From: an uncultured Saprospiraceae bacterium
GTDB taxonomy: Bacteria > Bacteroidota > Bacteroidia > Chitinophagales > Saprospiraceae
Direction: 5' to 3'
Length of the DNA stretch: 59,411 nt
NCBI GenBank assembly: GCA_937918905.1
Contig: CAKZSH010000242.1
Coordinates: 1-59,411 of the forward strand
In this document: in pieces, positions 1-9,033 of the stretch
How positions within the stretch are numbered: position 1 is the first letter of the stretch
Layout of the letters: every line of letters starts with the position of its first letter
The notes under the pieces: generated by a model
Told to the model about the DNA's origin: nothing
Seen by the model: only the letters and a program-made list of their open reading frames with translations
Database searches by the model: none
Made by a program: the position numbers and the translations under genes

Positions 1-750
1 TGCATAGTTGAAGTATTCTTGATTCAACCACAACGAACCATCAGGTTTGATATCAATCAATTCTGTCTTGATGATTTCGATAAATCTTTTTACTTGCTCT
101 GATTTAGGATTTCCGTAAGGAGCTAATCCCATTAACTTATACTCTCCTGAGTTTACTTTGAAACCTAAGAAATAAGTAAAAGCAGAATACAATAACCCAA
201 TGGAATGTGGGAAACGTAATTCTTTTAAGATTTTAATATCTTTTCCTTGTCCATGGCAAATGGAAGCTGTCGCCCATTCTCCTACACCATCAACCGTCAA
301 AATGGCTGCATCTTGATATGGTGAAGGATAGTATGCAGAAGCTGCATGAGAAAGGTGATGCTCAGGAAATAATAATTTTACTTTCTTTTTGTCGTAAGGT
401 CCTACCTTTGCTAACTCTTCGTGAATCAATCTTTTCAAAAACATTTTTTCCTTTAACCAAACTGGAATCGAAGTAATAAAAGATCGAAATCCTTTTGGTG
501 CAAATGAATAATATGTTTCTAAAAGCCGCTCAAATTTTAAGAGTGGTTTATCATAAAAAACAATCGCGTCCAATTCATCGATTGACCAACCCGCTTCTTC
601 CAAACAATATTGAGTTGCGTTAACTGGAAATCGAGGATCATGTTTTTTTCTTGAAAAACGTTCTTCTTGTGCTGCTGCGATAATTTTATCGCCGTCAATT
701 ACTGCTGCTGCAGAGTCGTGGTAAAAAGCCGATATTCCTAAAATCTTCAT
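1..750 (-). CDS. Carbamoyltransferase, NodU/CmcH family (N-terminal part, cut by window edge)
   Basis: The reverse strand reads from ATG at 750 off the left edge as 250 codons without a stop, beginning MKILGISAFYHDSAAAVIDG. The HDSAAA motif, the early EERFSRKKHD stretch and the later HHLSHAASAYYPS and VDGVGEW motifs belong to the ASKHA-fold N-terminal domain of NodU/CmcH carbamoyltransferases, which transfer carbamoyl from carbamoyl phosphate to a hydroxyl of a sugar or natural product. The usual family length is about 550-600 residues, so more than half lies outside the window, including the C-terminal YrdC-like part. A good promoter lies about 350 bases upstream (1102-1132), giving an unusually long leader. 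The family is clear; the substrate cannot be told. Confidence 0.9.
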   Translation of the reverse strand, partial: MKILGISAFYHDSAAAVIDGDKIIAAAQEERFSRKKHDPRFPVNATQYCLEEAGWSIDELDAIVFYDKPLLKFERLLETYYSFAPKGFRSFITSIPVWLKEKMFLKRLIHEELAKVGPYDKKKVKLLFPEHHLSHAASAYYPSPYQDAAILTVDGVGEWATASICHGQGKDIKILKELRFPHSIGLLYSAFTYFLGFKVNSGEYKLMGLAPYGNPKSEQVKRFIEIIKTELIDIKPDGSLWLNQEYFNYA

Positions 751-945
751 CAGAAGGTGTTATATTCTGTTTGTTAAAAAATAAAATTCTTTCTATTTCT
801 CAGTTCAGTTCAAAATAATTCCAACTAACTTCTAGGAAGTTAGAGTTTGGTTTTCTATAAAAAGCAAGAAAAACCTTTGGGAAATAAGAGTTTCTAAGAT
901 GTTTGCTATTTTTTGTTGAGACATTGAGTTCAACGAAAAAACAGT

Positions 946-1068
946 TCAGAGGTTGAGGTTATTTATTTTATCATCCCAAGCCTGTCTTTTATAATCAAAA
1001 ATCAGGCATAAATTTTTGTCAAGAGTCAAAAAGGAAATAAAACGGTTGTTGGCGGGTATGAAATTCAT
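946..1068 (-). CDS. Possible 40-codon small ORF in the leader of the carbamoyltransferase gene
   Basis: ATG at 1068 opens a 40-codon frame (MNFIPANNRFISFL...) that ends in TGA at 946. It starts about 25 bases after the transcription start predicted from the promoter at 1102-1132, so it would be the first open frame of the carbamoyltransferase mRNA. I recognise no motif. It could be a leader peptide, a small protein or chance. A hairpin with 8-bp arms (CTAACTTC/GAAGTTAG, 825-843) lies between it and the main gene. Support is position only. Confidence 0.25.
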   Translation of the reverse strand: MNFIPANNRFISFLTLDKNLCLIFDYKRQAWDDKINNLNL

Positions 1069-1101
1069 GATGTAAACTGCCTAAAACTGTATTTGGAGGT
1101 G

Positions 1102-1132
1102 CAAAGATAAATAAATTAGATATTATAATCAA
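1102..1132 (-). promoter_or_regulatory. Bacteroidota-type promoter
   Basis: On the reverse strand TTG (1130-1132), a 20-base spacer and TATCTTTG (1102-1109) match the Bacteroidota consensus TTG-N19-21-TAnnTTTG. It points towards the carbamoyltransferase and predicts a start near 1095, hence a leader of about 345 bases. Confidence 0.7.
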
Positions 1133-1630
1133 AGTTAGTTTTGAATTTCTATAAACGATTTTCCATCTGTTAAATAACTGATAATCAATGTGTTATATCT
1201 GATAATCTTTTTTTTACTAATAAAAATTTTAAAAAACAGAAAAAGAAAAAATAAAATAAAGGAGGATTTGATAAAGAGAATCATTTTTTTTTAAAATTTT
1301 CTAAAAATAGTTTTTAATCTGTTTTCAACTCTCCTCCAAAACCTCTTTTCAATTTTGAATGGTTCTAATATTCGTCACTTGTTCAAAAATGTATAACGAG
1401 TGTACATTTTTGAACACTTATTTTTTTAATAACTGATGTTACGCACAAAATATATTGAGTATTGAACGCTGAGACACGGAGTTTGTCGAATACTGTATTA
1501 GGCCGCAGAAGATTTTTATTAAAATAAAAATGAGCTGAGATGCAGAGCTTAGGTAGGTTATTTAATTCCTAGTCCCTTAATCAAAGCCGAATTCTAATTG
1601 ATACCATTTGTCAAGGTGTTTTTCAAGAAT
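1133..1630. other. Non-coding stretch with an orphan stem-loop
   Basis: No convincing coding frame is visible. A stem-loop with 13-bp perfect arms (GTTCAAAAATGTA 1381-1393, TACATTTTTGAAC 1403-1415) followed by a T-run on the + strand resembles an intrinsic terminator, but no + strand gene precedes it. It also lies about 215 bases beyond the end of the AsmA-like gene. Confidence 0.4.
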
Positions 1631-4240
1631 TTATTTCTCATTCGTTTCCGATTCTTCAAATTCAATAAATTCCACTTCCTCTTCTTCTCCATCGTCTTCT
1701 TCGTATTCAGGAATCACATCTTTCCAATCTGTTGGTTCTTCAATGGAAACAATATCGCCGAACTGTTTTCGGAGTTCTTTTTGAATTCGTTTTTTACGAG
1801 TATTACTTAATTCAAAAGATCGTTTCACCCGTTTTTTATCAGACTCATAAGCGAAGGTTTCCATCGGGCCATAGATTCGGTAATACAAATTAAACCAACC
1901 TTTCTTCTTCGCTTTTTGGGGTTGGTATTTTGAATTATGTCTTTTGAATTTATTCCAAACAACTTGCCCTGCGTTGACCTTGACGTTGTAATCAATTTTA
2001 TTTTCAAACGTATGTGTTCCACTTACTGTCATATTCATCGCATTACTTTGAATAAACATGGCAGGCATATAGAGTTTATTTTTTTTCACCTCCATATAAT
2101 TATGGAGGTTGGTAAATTTGATCCGTTGTAAATCTTTTAGTTTAATATAATCGGAAAAGTCGTACAACATTTTTAATCCAACCAACTCTCCGTTAGTCCA
2201 ACCAATGTCTCCAAGAATATGTAATTTGTTTGTTAGGAAAGTAGCATCCTTATCCCAAAAAGCTTCGATAAAAAACTTTGCATCTAATTTTCCTTTCAAA
2301 TTTTTTGAAACTAAAACCTCCTGTCCAAAGTTTTCGGATTGTTTAAAAAACTCTTTGATATTGATTCGTTCACAAGTTAGTTTTGCTTCCAATCTAGGTC
2401 GGTCTTCAAAATAAGTTGTTCCATCCACCAACATCCGACCGTCCATCATTTGGACTTTTCCTTTGACCACCATTTCATTATTTTCGAATTCTAAAGTTCC
2501 TCTAAAATCTTCTCCTTCAATTTTTTCGTAATTAAATTCATCGATTTTTGCTTCAAATTTTCCATTTAAAAAATTAGTAATACGCTCTCTTTCTTGCGTC
2601 TTAGCCACTTTTAAAGAATCAAAAGTTGCAGCACTTACATCACCTTCTTCTACAGGGATTGCAGTAATTTTCAATAAATTATCGAAGTCGATTCTAGTTG
2701 CATCTAACGCAGCGTTGAATTTCAATTCCGCATGTTTACTATTCAACGAATCCGCAAAAAGTACAGGGAGTAAATTTAAAAAAGTACCGTGTAAAACGAT
2801 TTCTGTACCAGGGCTTTCCATTACTAAGTCAGCTACTTTCAGGCTGTTATCTTGAAACCTTAGCAACCCTTTGTCCAATACTATTTTTTGTTTATTGATA
2901 GTCAGCGAGGCATCATCAAATTCAATATCACCAGAGGTGTCCACTCGACCAATTCCGTAAGGGCTGATGATATCTTTGTACCGTCCTTTGAGGCGTATCT
3001 TTTTAAATTCTACATCTCCATCTCCATCTGTAACTGTGGGATAGTCCAGTATTTTATAAACAGATTCCATAGGAAGTACGCCGTCCACATTAAAATCAAT
3101 CAAAGGATTATCTAAGTTGGAAATCTTCATTCCTCCTTCTAGTAATTCTTTATTAAAATACCCTTTAAAGTCAGTTATTTCAAAAGAAGAATATTTGTTC
3201 GTTCGTTGTTTTCCATTAGAAAATTTAGCGGTGAAAGAAACATCATTTAAAGAGTTACCTAGTTTTTTACTACTTACGCGTCCTTCCTCTAATCCAAATT
3301 CTACACTAATAGCTGGATTCGTTCTTTGGGTTTGAATTCCTTTGATGGTGCTATTGAAAAAGAAAGTCCCTTTACTATCCACATCACCAAGATATTCTTT
3401 TTGTTCGGGAGGTAACAATGCAATTACGGATGCAATACTCCCTTCATCACTCGTCACAGCTAAATCATAATTTAGTCCTTTTTTGACTTCTTCTATTTTT
3501 CCATCCACGTTAAAAACGTTGGAAGAAACGCCTACCGTAACGTCATCAAAAATATATTTTCCATTGGTAAAATCAACATCCAATTTTGCATCATAAATAA
3601 TGTGTTCGTCAACTAGAAATTTCTCTTTATCCGATTCGAAAAAATGAAATTGAATATCTGCAAAACTCATTAATGAAAATTGCTCACTTGAAAACTCTCC
3701 TGAAGCGACTGCTTTGTCCACATGAAATTTAGTGTAATATTTAGCACGTTGATCTACATAAATTACTTCCACTCGATTCAATCGAGCTTCATCTAATGAA
3801 AGACCAAGTTCGCTTTCTGCTTCATCCGTTTCAACCTCAGGTGAATCTTTTACAATGTTATAATTGGTCTTGCCTCTTTTATCTGTTTTGACATACAAAG
3901 AACCATCTTCGATGACTACAGAGTGAACTTTGATATTGGAACTAAAAAGACTAAGTAATCCGAATCGGAAAGATAAACTTTCGGCATCCAACAACGTGCC
4001 GTTGAGGGCATCATCGACTTGTACATTATGAAGATTAGCAGAAGCATCAGGGAATCCTGATAGCAAGGATAAGTTAAACTCCTCTACTCTTAATTCCGTT
4101 TTGAGTTGTTTATTGATTTCTTTGACCAACCGTTCGCTGATTTGATCTTCGAAAAATGCAGCGATAATTACAAGAGATAAAAAGATTACTCCAATAAGAA
4201 TAGCTGTCCATACCAATGTTTTTTTTACATATTTATTCAT
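1631..4240 (-). CDS. AsmA-like envelope protein
   Basis: About 869 residues from ATG at 4240 (MNKYVKKTLVWTAILIG). A single N-terminal membrane segment (about residues 7-30) is followed by EDQISERLVKEINKQLKTEL, typical of the start of AsmA proteins, and then a long beta-rich periplasmic region and a very acidic C-terminus. AsmA/TamB-like proteins are thought to bridge the periplasm and affect outer-membrane lipid transport and biogenesis; the exact role here is unknown. A longer in-frame start at 4318 is rejected because it lies inside a good promoter (4316-4346). It is followed only by the intergenic region at 1133-1630. Confidence 0.82.
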   Translation of the reverse strand: MNKYVKKTLVWTAILIGVIFLSLVIIAAFFEDQISERLVKEINKQLKTELRVEEFNLSLLSGFPDASANLHNVQVDDALNGTLLDAESLSFRFGLLSLFSSNIKVHSVVIEDGSLYVKTDKRGKTNYNIVKDSPEVETDEAESELGLSLDEARLNRVEVIYVDQRAKYYTKFHVDKAVASGEFSSEQFSLMSFADIQFHFFESDKEKFLVDEHIIYDAKLDVDFTNGKYIFDDVTVGVSSNVFNVDGKIEEVKKGLNYDLAVTSDEGSIASVIALLPPEQKEYLGDVDSKGTFFFNSTIKGIQTQRTNPAISVEFGLEEGRVSSKKLGNSLNDVSFTAKFSNGKQRTNKYSSFEITDFKGYFNKELLEGGMKISNLDNPLIDFNVDGVLPMESVYKILDYPTVTDGDGDVEFKKIRLKGRYKDIISPYGIGRVDTSGDIEFDDASLTINKQKIVLDKGLLRFQDNSLKVADLVMESPGTEIVLHGTFLNLLPVLFADSLNSKHAELKFNAALDATRIDFDNLLKITAIPVEEGDVSAATFDSLKVAKTQERERITNFLNGKFEAKIDEFNYEKIEGEDFRGTLEFENNEMVVKGKVQMMDGRMLVDGTTYFEDRPRLEAKLTCERINIKEFFKQSENFGQEVLVSKNLKGKLDAKFFIEAFWDKDATFLTNKLHILGDIGWTNGELVGLKMLYDFSDYIKLKDLQRIKFTNLHNYMEVKKNKLYMPAMFIQSNAMNMTVSGTHTFENKIDYNVKVNAGQVVWNKFKRHNSKYQPQKAKKKGWFNLYYRIYGPMETFAYESDKKRVKRSFELSNTRKKRIQKELRKQFGDIVSIEEPTDWKDVIPEYEEDDGEEEEVEFIEFEESETNEK

Positions 4241-4315
4241 CGAGGGGTAAATGGGTTTTAATTGTCTATGATTAAAAGTAGCAAAGGAGAGTACAACAGT
4301 TTGCGCTGTTTTTTC

Positions 4316-4346
4316 CAAAAATACATTAAATATAAAATTAATGCAA
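4316..4346 (-). promoter_or_regulatory. Promoter of the AsmA-like gene
   Basis: On the reverse strand TTG (4344-4346), a 20-base spacer and TATTTTTG (4316-4323) match the Bacteroidota promoter consensus. The predicted transcription start falls near 4309, about 70 bases before the chosen ATG, and excludes the longer ORF start. Confidence 0.7.
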
Positions 4347-4461
4347 TTTTAGATATTTTAAAACGAAAAGTAAGAGTACTTTATTTTTATGAGAAAGCTA
4401 TTTTTAAATAAGAGGAAAACTTGTACTAGGCAATAAATTAAAAAGAGATATTAAAAAAAAG

Positions 4462-4491
4462 ATCCCGAATTCTCTTACGAAAATTCGGGAT
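4462..4491 (-). terminator. Intrinsic terminator
   Basis: Arms ATCCCGAATT (4462-4471) and AATTCGGGAT (4482-4491) are perfect 10-bp complements. Reading the reverse strand, the hairpin is followed by a run of eight T. It ends transcription of the genes at 4514-7384. Confidence 0.85.
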
Positions 4492-4513
4492 ATAAATTGT
4501 TGTTGATTTCAGA

Positions 4514-4765
4514 TTAGTCCTGCATGAAGTACCAATTATATCCTATACCGAAACTATGATTTGGGACATTTAAATTTTTGATATTCAATTTTGAAACAGG
4601 CTCGTTAGGTGCTTTACCTGAAAGATTATAATTATAGGAAAGTTTAAAACCTTTAAAATTTAAACCAACTTCTACATTGCCTGCCAACCCTGTACTTTTT
4701 TGACCTTCAATTTTTACATCTGAAAATACGAGAATCAAAATTGTTATTCGTGTTCGCCAAATCAA
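4514..4765 (-). pseudogene. C-terminal fragment of an outer-membrane beta-barrel protein
   Basis: An 83-codon frame. From about residue 20 it shows alternating hydrophobic/polar strands and ends HSFGIGYNWYF plus three residues, the typical last strand of an outer-membrane barrel. It has no signal peptide, and the first residues (MIWRTRITILIL) read through sequence resembling the window's CG-rich repeats (GCGAAGCGAA near 4771). The most likely reading is the surviving tail of a barrel gene whose 5' part was deleted. It could instead be a short expressed protein. The terminator at 4462-4491 follows at once. Confidence 0.45.
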
Positions 4766-4800
4766 CCAATAGCGAAGCGAACCAATACCTATTCAACTAC

Positions 4801-5673
4801 TCACCGCTTAGCAGTCATATCATATTTCAATCCTTTATATTTTTTTAACACCGCTTTTACAGAACCTACACTTACAGGAGATTCGATTAAAAGTGGGATT
4901 CGATTTTTATCATCAGAAACATAAACCATCATTTCCTCGCCTTCCTTAAAAACTCTTCCTGAAACAACTTGAGGACTAAATTTAATGGTATCAAATCGAC
5001 CTTTCTTTTTGATTTTTTTACGGGCTTGTTTGCCTTTGTATTTCACATTCAAAGGCCAAATTTCTTTATCCATAAAAATCTTTACTGGAAATTCTTGTCC
5101 TTCAGTATAGTTATCAAAATCAATATTTCGAGCATAGTAAATTACGGAAAGCATATCATGCATGCAGCCATCTAAATCATACTCTTTCATGGTTGCATTT
5201 TCTCTAGTTTTTCCTCTTAGACTTTTGGCTTTTTTATTTTCTTGGTCAAATGTAACTTCATCGTACAACTTATATTTCCCCTCACTTACATCACGGACAG
5301 AGGTGGTAGGCAACAAAGAATTTTTATCAATATAAGTATCATAATAATCGCGAACTTTAAAAAACCATTCGTAGGATTTGTAAGTTCTTCCTGCTACGGC
5401 AACATGATATTGTCCGCCCATATCGTTCACCTTAAAAGTCACTTCACCAGCAGCTAACCAGACGAAATTCCAATTATAATATAATTTATAAGTGATTTCT
5501 TCTCCGCCTTGAAAAGTTTTATTTTCCATAAAACAAGGTTCTACTACATTTTGAGTAGCCTCAATCGTTGATATTGAATCAACTGAGGTCGTTTTTGGAA
5601 TAGGATTAGTAAAACCCATCATGCTGATAATCAGCATACTATACATTATTTTTTTTATCATTATTTTTTTCAT
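4801..5673 (-). CDS. DUF3108 domain exported protein
   Basis: 290 residues with a signal peptide over the first 22 or so residues (several possible Met starts at 1, 5 and 10). The body contains FQGGEEITYKLYYNWNFVW, GEVTFKV and KIFMDKEIWPLNVKYKG, matching the DUF3108 pattern of envelope proteins of unknown role. The start overlaps the end of the upstream membrane protein gene by 35 bases, so the two are probably co-transcribed and translationally coupled. Function is unknown; the fold is expected to be lipocalin/LolA-like beta-rich, which is inference. Confidence 0.85.
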   Translation of the reverse strand: MKKIMIKKIMYSMLIISMMGFTNPIPKTTSVDSISTIEATQNVVEPCFMENKTFQGGEEITYKLYYNWNFVWLAAGEVTFKVNDMGGQYHVAVAGRTYKSYEWFFKVRDYYDTYIDKNSLLPTTSVRDVSEGKYKLYDEVTFDQENKKAKSLRGKTRENATMKEYDLDGCMHDMLSVIYYARNIDFDNYTEGQEFPVKIFMDKEIWPLNVKYKGKQARKKIKKKGRFDTIKFSPQVVSGRVFKEGEEMMVYVSDDKNRIPLLIESPVSVGSVKAVLKKYKGLKYDMTAKR

Positions 5674-6655
5674 AACCTAAAGATTGAATTACATTTATTT
5701 TAATGATAAAGACCGTACCAATTAACGCTGGAATGATTAGGTTCAGTGTCCATAAAGTAAATGTACTTGCCAATATTCCAATTTCGTTTTCGCTAAAAAA
5801 TCCCCAAATTTCAAGAGCAATTTGACCTCTTGCAAATAAATCCCAAATGGGAGGAAGTGGAATACTCGTCTGCAACAAAAAAATGGTTGCAATCCCAGCT
5901 AGTCCTTCTATGATTGGGACTTTGATTCCAAAGAATTGTAACATAAAGAAATACTGAAAAGTATAGGTTGAATATCTTAAAAAGGAATAAAGCAATGCAG
6001 ATGATAAAATTGAAGGGGAGTAATTTTTTAAAACTTTTACATGCTTTACAAATGGTTTGAGTTTGTGAGCAAAAGGAATTCTTTTTACTATAGGAATGAC
6101 TAAATCAATATTGTAAAAACAGAAGAGCATTAAGAATGTAAAAAATACACCAACGCAAAATATACTCAACCAAATCCATTGATCTAAGTTGATAAAAAAG
6201 TAAATAAAAAATAACAATCCAATTATTCCAAAACTCAACAAAACAAGTAATTGACTAAAACTACCAACCAGAGTCGCAATGACTCCTTTCCAATTGTTTT
6301 CAGGTTTTACTAACAATATTCTTCCGCCGTATTCTCCAATTCGATTAGGTGTAAAAAGTGAAAATGTTATTCCAACTAAAATAGCTTTGTAGCATTTCCA
6401 AAAGGAAAGCGACTCAAAATTTTTGACGAGCACTTGCCATTTCCAAGTTTCGAAAGCCCAGTTAAGAGGAATAAAAAGAATAGTTAAAAGTAGCCAATGA
6501 ATATTATCAAAGGTGAGATTTTGGAGAAAGGAATTCCAAATTTCAGTTGCATTTTCTTTGGCAAAAACCTGTTGGTAAATTACATAGCTTAACAAAAAAA
6601 TCACGATGATTTTAATTATGCTATTGATGTAATTTTTGCTATTTGTTTTTGACAA
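5639..6655 (-). CDS. Lysylphosphatidylglycerol-synthase-type transmembrane protein (UPF0104/AglD2 family)
   Basis: 338 residues with about eight hydrophobic segments spread over the whole length. The TPNRIGEYGGRILLVKPEN motif near residue 110 and the Pro-rich SIPLPPIWDLFARGQIALE loop near residue 265 are typical of the flippase-like half of MprF and related stand-alone proteins. Only the membrane part is present; no soluble aminoacyl-transfer domain follows. Likely role: moving or handling a lipid or lipid-linked sugar in the inner membrane; the substrate is unknown. It overlaps the DUF3108 gene downstream and lies 33 bases after the lipoprotein gene upstream, forming a three-gene unit. Confidence 0.8.
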   Translation of the reverse strand: MSKTNSKNYINSIIKIIVIFLLSYVIYQQVFAKENATEIWNSFLQNLTFDNIHWLLLTILFIPLNWAFETWKWQVLVKNFESLSFWKCYKAILVGITFSLFTPNRIGEYGGRILLVKPENNWKGVIATLVGSFSQLLVLLSFGIIGLLFFIYFFINLDQWIWLSIFCVGVFFTFLMLFCFYNIDLVIPIVKRIPFAHKLKPFVKHVKVLKNYSPSILSSALLYSFLRYSTYTFQYFFMLQFFGIKVPIIEGLAGIATIFLLQTSIPLPPIWDLFARGQIALEIWGFFSENEIGILASTFTLWTLNLIIPALIGTVFIIKINVIQSLGYEKNNDKKNNV

Positions 6656-6688
6656 AGAAAAGATGGATTTGTTGATGAATTATATCTT

Positions 6689-7384
6689 TTACGGTACAAC
6701 AGTAGCTTCAGTTTCGAGGGCGTAAAATTCAGTATTACATTCTGCAACAAAATTACCCTCTTCAGTCAGTAAAGATTGTGTTCTGACGATTTCTATTTTT
6801 ACAGAAGCACCTAAAGACAAATCTTTTATTTTCTCTGCTGGAACTATAATTTTTGAAGTTTCTGTTTTGCCTTTTAATTGAAATTGGACAAACCTTATTC
6901 TTGTTCCTTGGATCAAAAAAGCTAGACCTTCATTTTCAGCCAAGGGGAGTCCTTCCCAATGAACAGTCATTCCTTTTGATTTACTAATTCCATTTGGAAT
7001 AGTAATATTTTTAATAGGATTTATATTGACTACATAATCCATTTTTCCTTTAGAAGGTTCTGTAAAACGAAATTTGAAGCTGTCAGAAAAATCACCAACC
7101 ATTTCATAAATGTATCGAGTACCAATATTTGGAATTTGTCGCTCTTTCATATTTGCATTATGGAAAAATACGCCATTATCAATTTTTATAGAAGAGGCAT
7201 TTTTTTGATTTTTTCCACGATCAAAATTAGCGGTAGCTTTGATTCTATTTTCAGCTTCCATGTATCGCACATATAAGTTTGCAAAAGTTGTAGGTAGGTC
7301 GGGATTAGTTTTAGCAGTTTCGGATTGGCATGAAATGAATGCAGCCAACACCAACAAGAAAAGTATCAAAGTTATATTTTTCAT
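6689..7384 (-). CDS. Putative lipoprotein of unknown function
   Basis: 231 residues starting MKNITLILFLLVLAAFISCQ: a lipoprotein signal with the lipobox Cys at position 19. The rest is a soluble, beta-rich domain with no motif I recognise. It is the first gene of a likely operon with the flippase-like and DUF3108 genes, which suggests an envelope role. No function can be given. Confidence 0.75.
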   Translation of the reverse strand: MKNITLILFLLVLAAFISCQSETAKTNPDLPTTFANLYVRYMEAENRIKATANFDRGKNQKNASSIKIDNGVFFHNANMKERQIPNIGTRYIYEMVGDFSDSFKFRFTEPSKGKMDYVVNINPIKNITIPNGISKSKGMTVHWEGLPLAENEGLAFLIQGTRIRFVQFQLKGKTETSKIIVPAEKIKDLSLGASVKIEIVRTQSLLTEEGNFVAECNTEFYALETEATVVP

Positions 7385-7471
7385 AAATAATCAATGATGT
7401 AAAGGAATTAAGAACCCGTTTAGATTTTTTTTCTTTGAGGCGAAAAAGCTAGGTTTTCATCAATCGAAGAG

Positions 7472-7511
7472 TTTTTGGAGAGGAATAGCCTTAGCTATTG
7501 CTCTCCAAAAA
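7472..7511. repeat. Stem-loop in the divergent intergenic region
   Basis: Arms of 17 bases (7473-7489 and 7494-7510; TTTTGGAGAGGAATAGC against its complement) pair with one mismatch around a 4-base loop. It lies between two divergently transcribed genes (7384 and 7714), so it is not an obvious terminator. It may be an operator, a leader hairpin or a small repeat. Confidence 0.5.
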
Positions 7512-7713
7512 GTCGCAGAGTGATGGAAAATATATCTTTGTGCAGCCCGATTAAAAAAGTTCAAACAAGTTCTAAGTATAAAATGACCAAAGATAATTTT
7601 TACCTCATTAAAAAGTCAAGGTATTTAGGGCTTTTATTTCAACCTCGAACATTTTTCATTTAAAAAGGTTCTTGCTACCTTTAGCCTCGATTTTTACAAA
7701 GCGAGAAAATCTA

Positions 7714-8661
7714 ATGAAAAAAGTATTGGTTACGGATGGTGTACATCCACTATTGATCGAGGGACTAGAGAATTTGGGGTATCATTGTGATTATCACCCT
7801 AAAATAAGTTTAGAACGAGTAAGAGAAATGGTTCCAGCTTATGAAGGAATGATTATCAATAGTAAAATTTTAGTGGATCAACCGATGTTAGATTCTGCTC
7901 CGAATCTTAAATTTGTAGGAAGATTGGGGTCAGGAATGGAAATCATCGACTTGGAATATGCAGCCAAAAAAGGAGTTGCTATCCACGGAGCACCCGAAGG
8001 TAATCGAAATGCAGTAGCAGAACATGCACTTGGAATGCTACTCGCTTTAGCAAATAATTTTCTTCAAGGCGATCCAGAAGTAAGAGATAAGAACTGGCAG
8101 AGAGAAAAAAATCGCGGATTTGAAATAATGGGAAAAACGATTGGCATTATCGGCTTTGGACATACAGGGAGTCAATTTGCCAAAAAATTACAGGGTATGA
8201 ATATGGAAGTACTTGCTTATGATAAGTACAAAAAATATTATACTCAAGATTTTTCATTTGTAAAAACGGCCAACTTAAAATCAATCCAATCCCATGCAGA
8301 CATTATCAGTTTGCATTTACCATACACACCTGAGACCTATCATTTGGTTGATTCTGATTTTTTTGAGAAATGTAAAGAAGGATTAATTCTTATCAATACT
8401 TCGAGAGGAAGTATTGTCAAGACGGAAGACTTGATTGATGGATTGAAAAGTGGAAAAGTAGGAGGAGCTTGTTTGGATGTTTTTGAAAATGAGAAACCAA
8501 ATACTTTTTCAACTCAAGAAAATGAGCTATTTAGTAAGCTGTATGAATTTAAAAATGTGATTTTGACTCCTCATGTGGCAGGATGGACTGTGGAATCAAA
8601 ACAAAGATTAGCAGAGGTACTTTTAAGAAAAATCACAAAAGGACTAAAAAGAGAAACCTGA
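7714..8661 (+). CDS. D-2-hydroxyacid dehydrogenase (phosphoglycerate dehydrogenase-like)
   Basis: 315 residues from ATG at 7714 (MKKVLVTDGVHPLLIEGLEN); an upstream in-frame start at 7672 lacks similarity to the family. Features are the NAD-binding motif GKTIGIIGFGHTGSQFAKKL, NTSRGSIV carrying the substrate-binding Arg, the catalytic Glu in LDVFENEKP and the catalytic His in TPHVAGWT. It belongs to the SerA/lactate dehydrogenase superfamily of NAD-dependent oxidoreductases. It lacks the C-terminal ACT domain of regulated SerA enzymes. It may make 3-phosphohydroxypyruvate for serine synthesis, but the substrate cannot be fixed from sequence and no serB or serC is adjacent. Confidence 0.88.
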   Translation: MKKVLVTDGVHPLLIEGLENLGYHCDYHPKISLERVREMVPAYEGMIINSKILVDQPMLDSAPNLKFVGRLGSGMEIIDLEYAAKKGVAIHGAPEGNRNAVAEHALGMLLALANNFLQGDPEVRDKNWQREKNRGFEIMGKTIGIIGFGHTGSQFAKKLQGMNMEVLAYDKYKKYYTQDFSFVKTANLKSIQSHADIISLHLPYTPETYHLVDSDFFEKCKEGLILINTSRGSIVKTEDLIDGLKSGKVGGACLDVFENEKPNTFSTQENELFSKLYEFKNVILTPHVAGWTVESKQRLAEVLLRKITKGLKRET

Positions 8662-9033
8662 CTTATAAAATAACTCTGGTAAAGGATGTTAAAAAAAAGT
8701 TGATAAGTTAGATTAAGAGCCGAGAAAAGCACCAAAACCCTACAGTTTTAAGCAAAAAACAAACATTAGCACGAATATAATTTTACTTGGACGTATAGAA
8801 AAAAAATATATTTTGAATAAAATATATTTAAAACTACCGCTTCGCTTTCTACTAGAAAGCTGACTATTACTAAAATCTTTATGTCAGACCGTTGACAAGA
8901 GATTTCTATTTTTTTTACAAATGAAATGTAATTTGTTAACATTGTGGGCTAATAAAAAATGAAAACTTCTTCATTTTTCATTAATTCATGAAAAGCCAAT
9001 TTTTTCGACAATAACAATTAAAAAGAATTACTT
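8662..9033. other. Intergenic region upstream of the TonB receptor
   Basis: 372 bases with no coding frame. It contains ACCGCTTCGCTTTCTACTAG near 8836, resembling the CGCTTCGCTT words of the palindromic repeats elsewhere. I found no perfect TAnnTTTG box; TAATTTG near 8931 is one base short. Confidence 0.4.

Noticed and set aside
4241-4318. The longer start of the AsmA-like protein
   Set aside because: It overlaps a consensus promoter and adds residues before a normal membrane anchor.
7475-7663. A 62-codon + frame before the dehydrogenase gene
   Set aside because: It begins inside a stem-loop, has no recognisable motif and lies where a regulatory region is expected.
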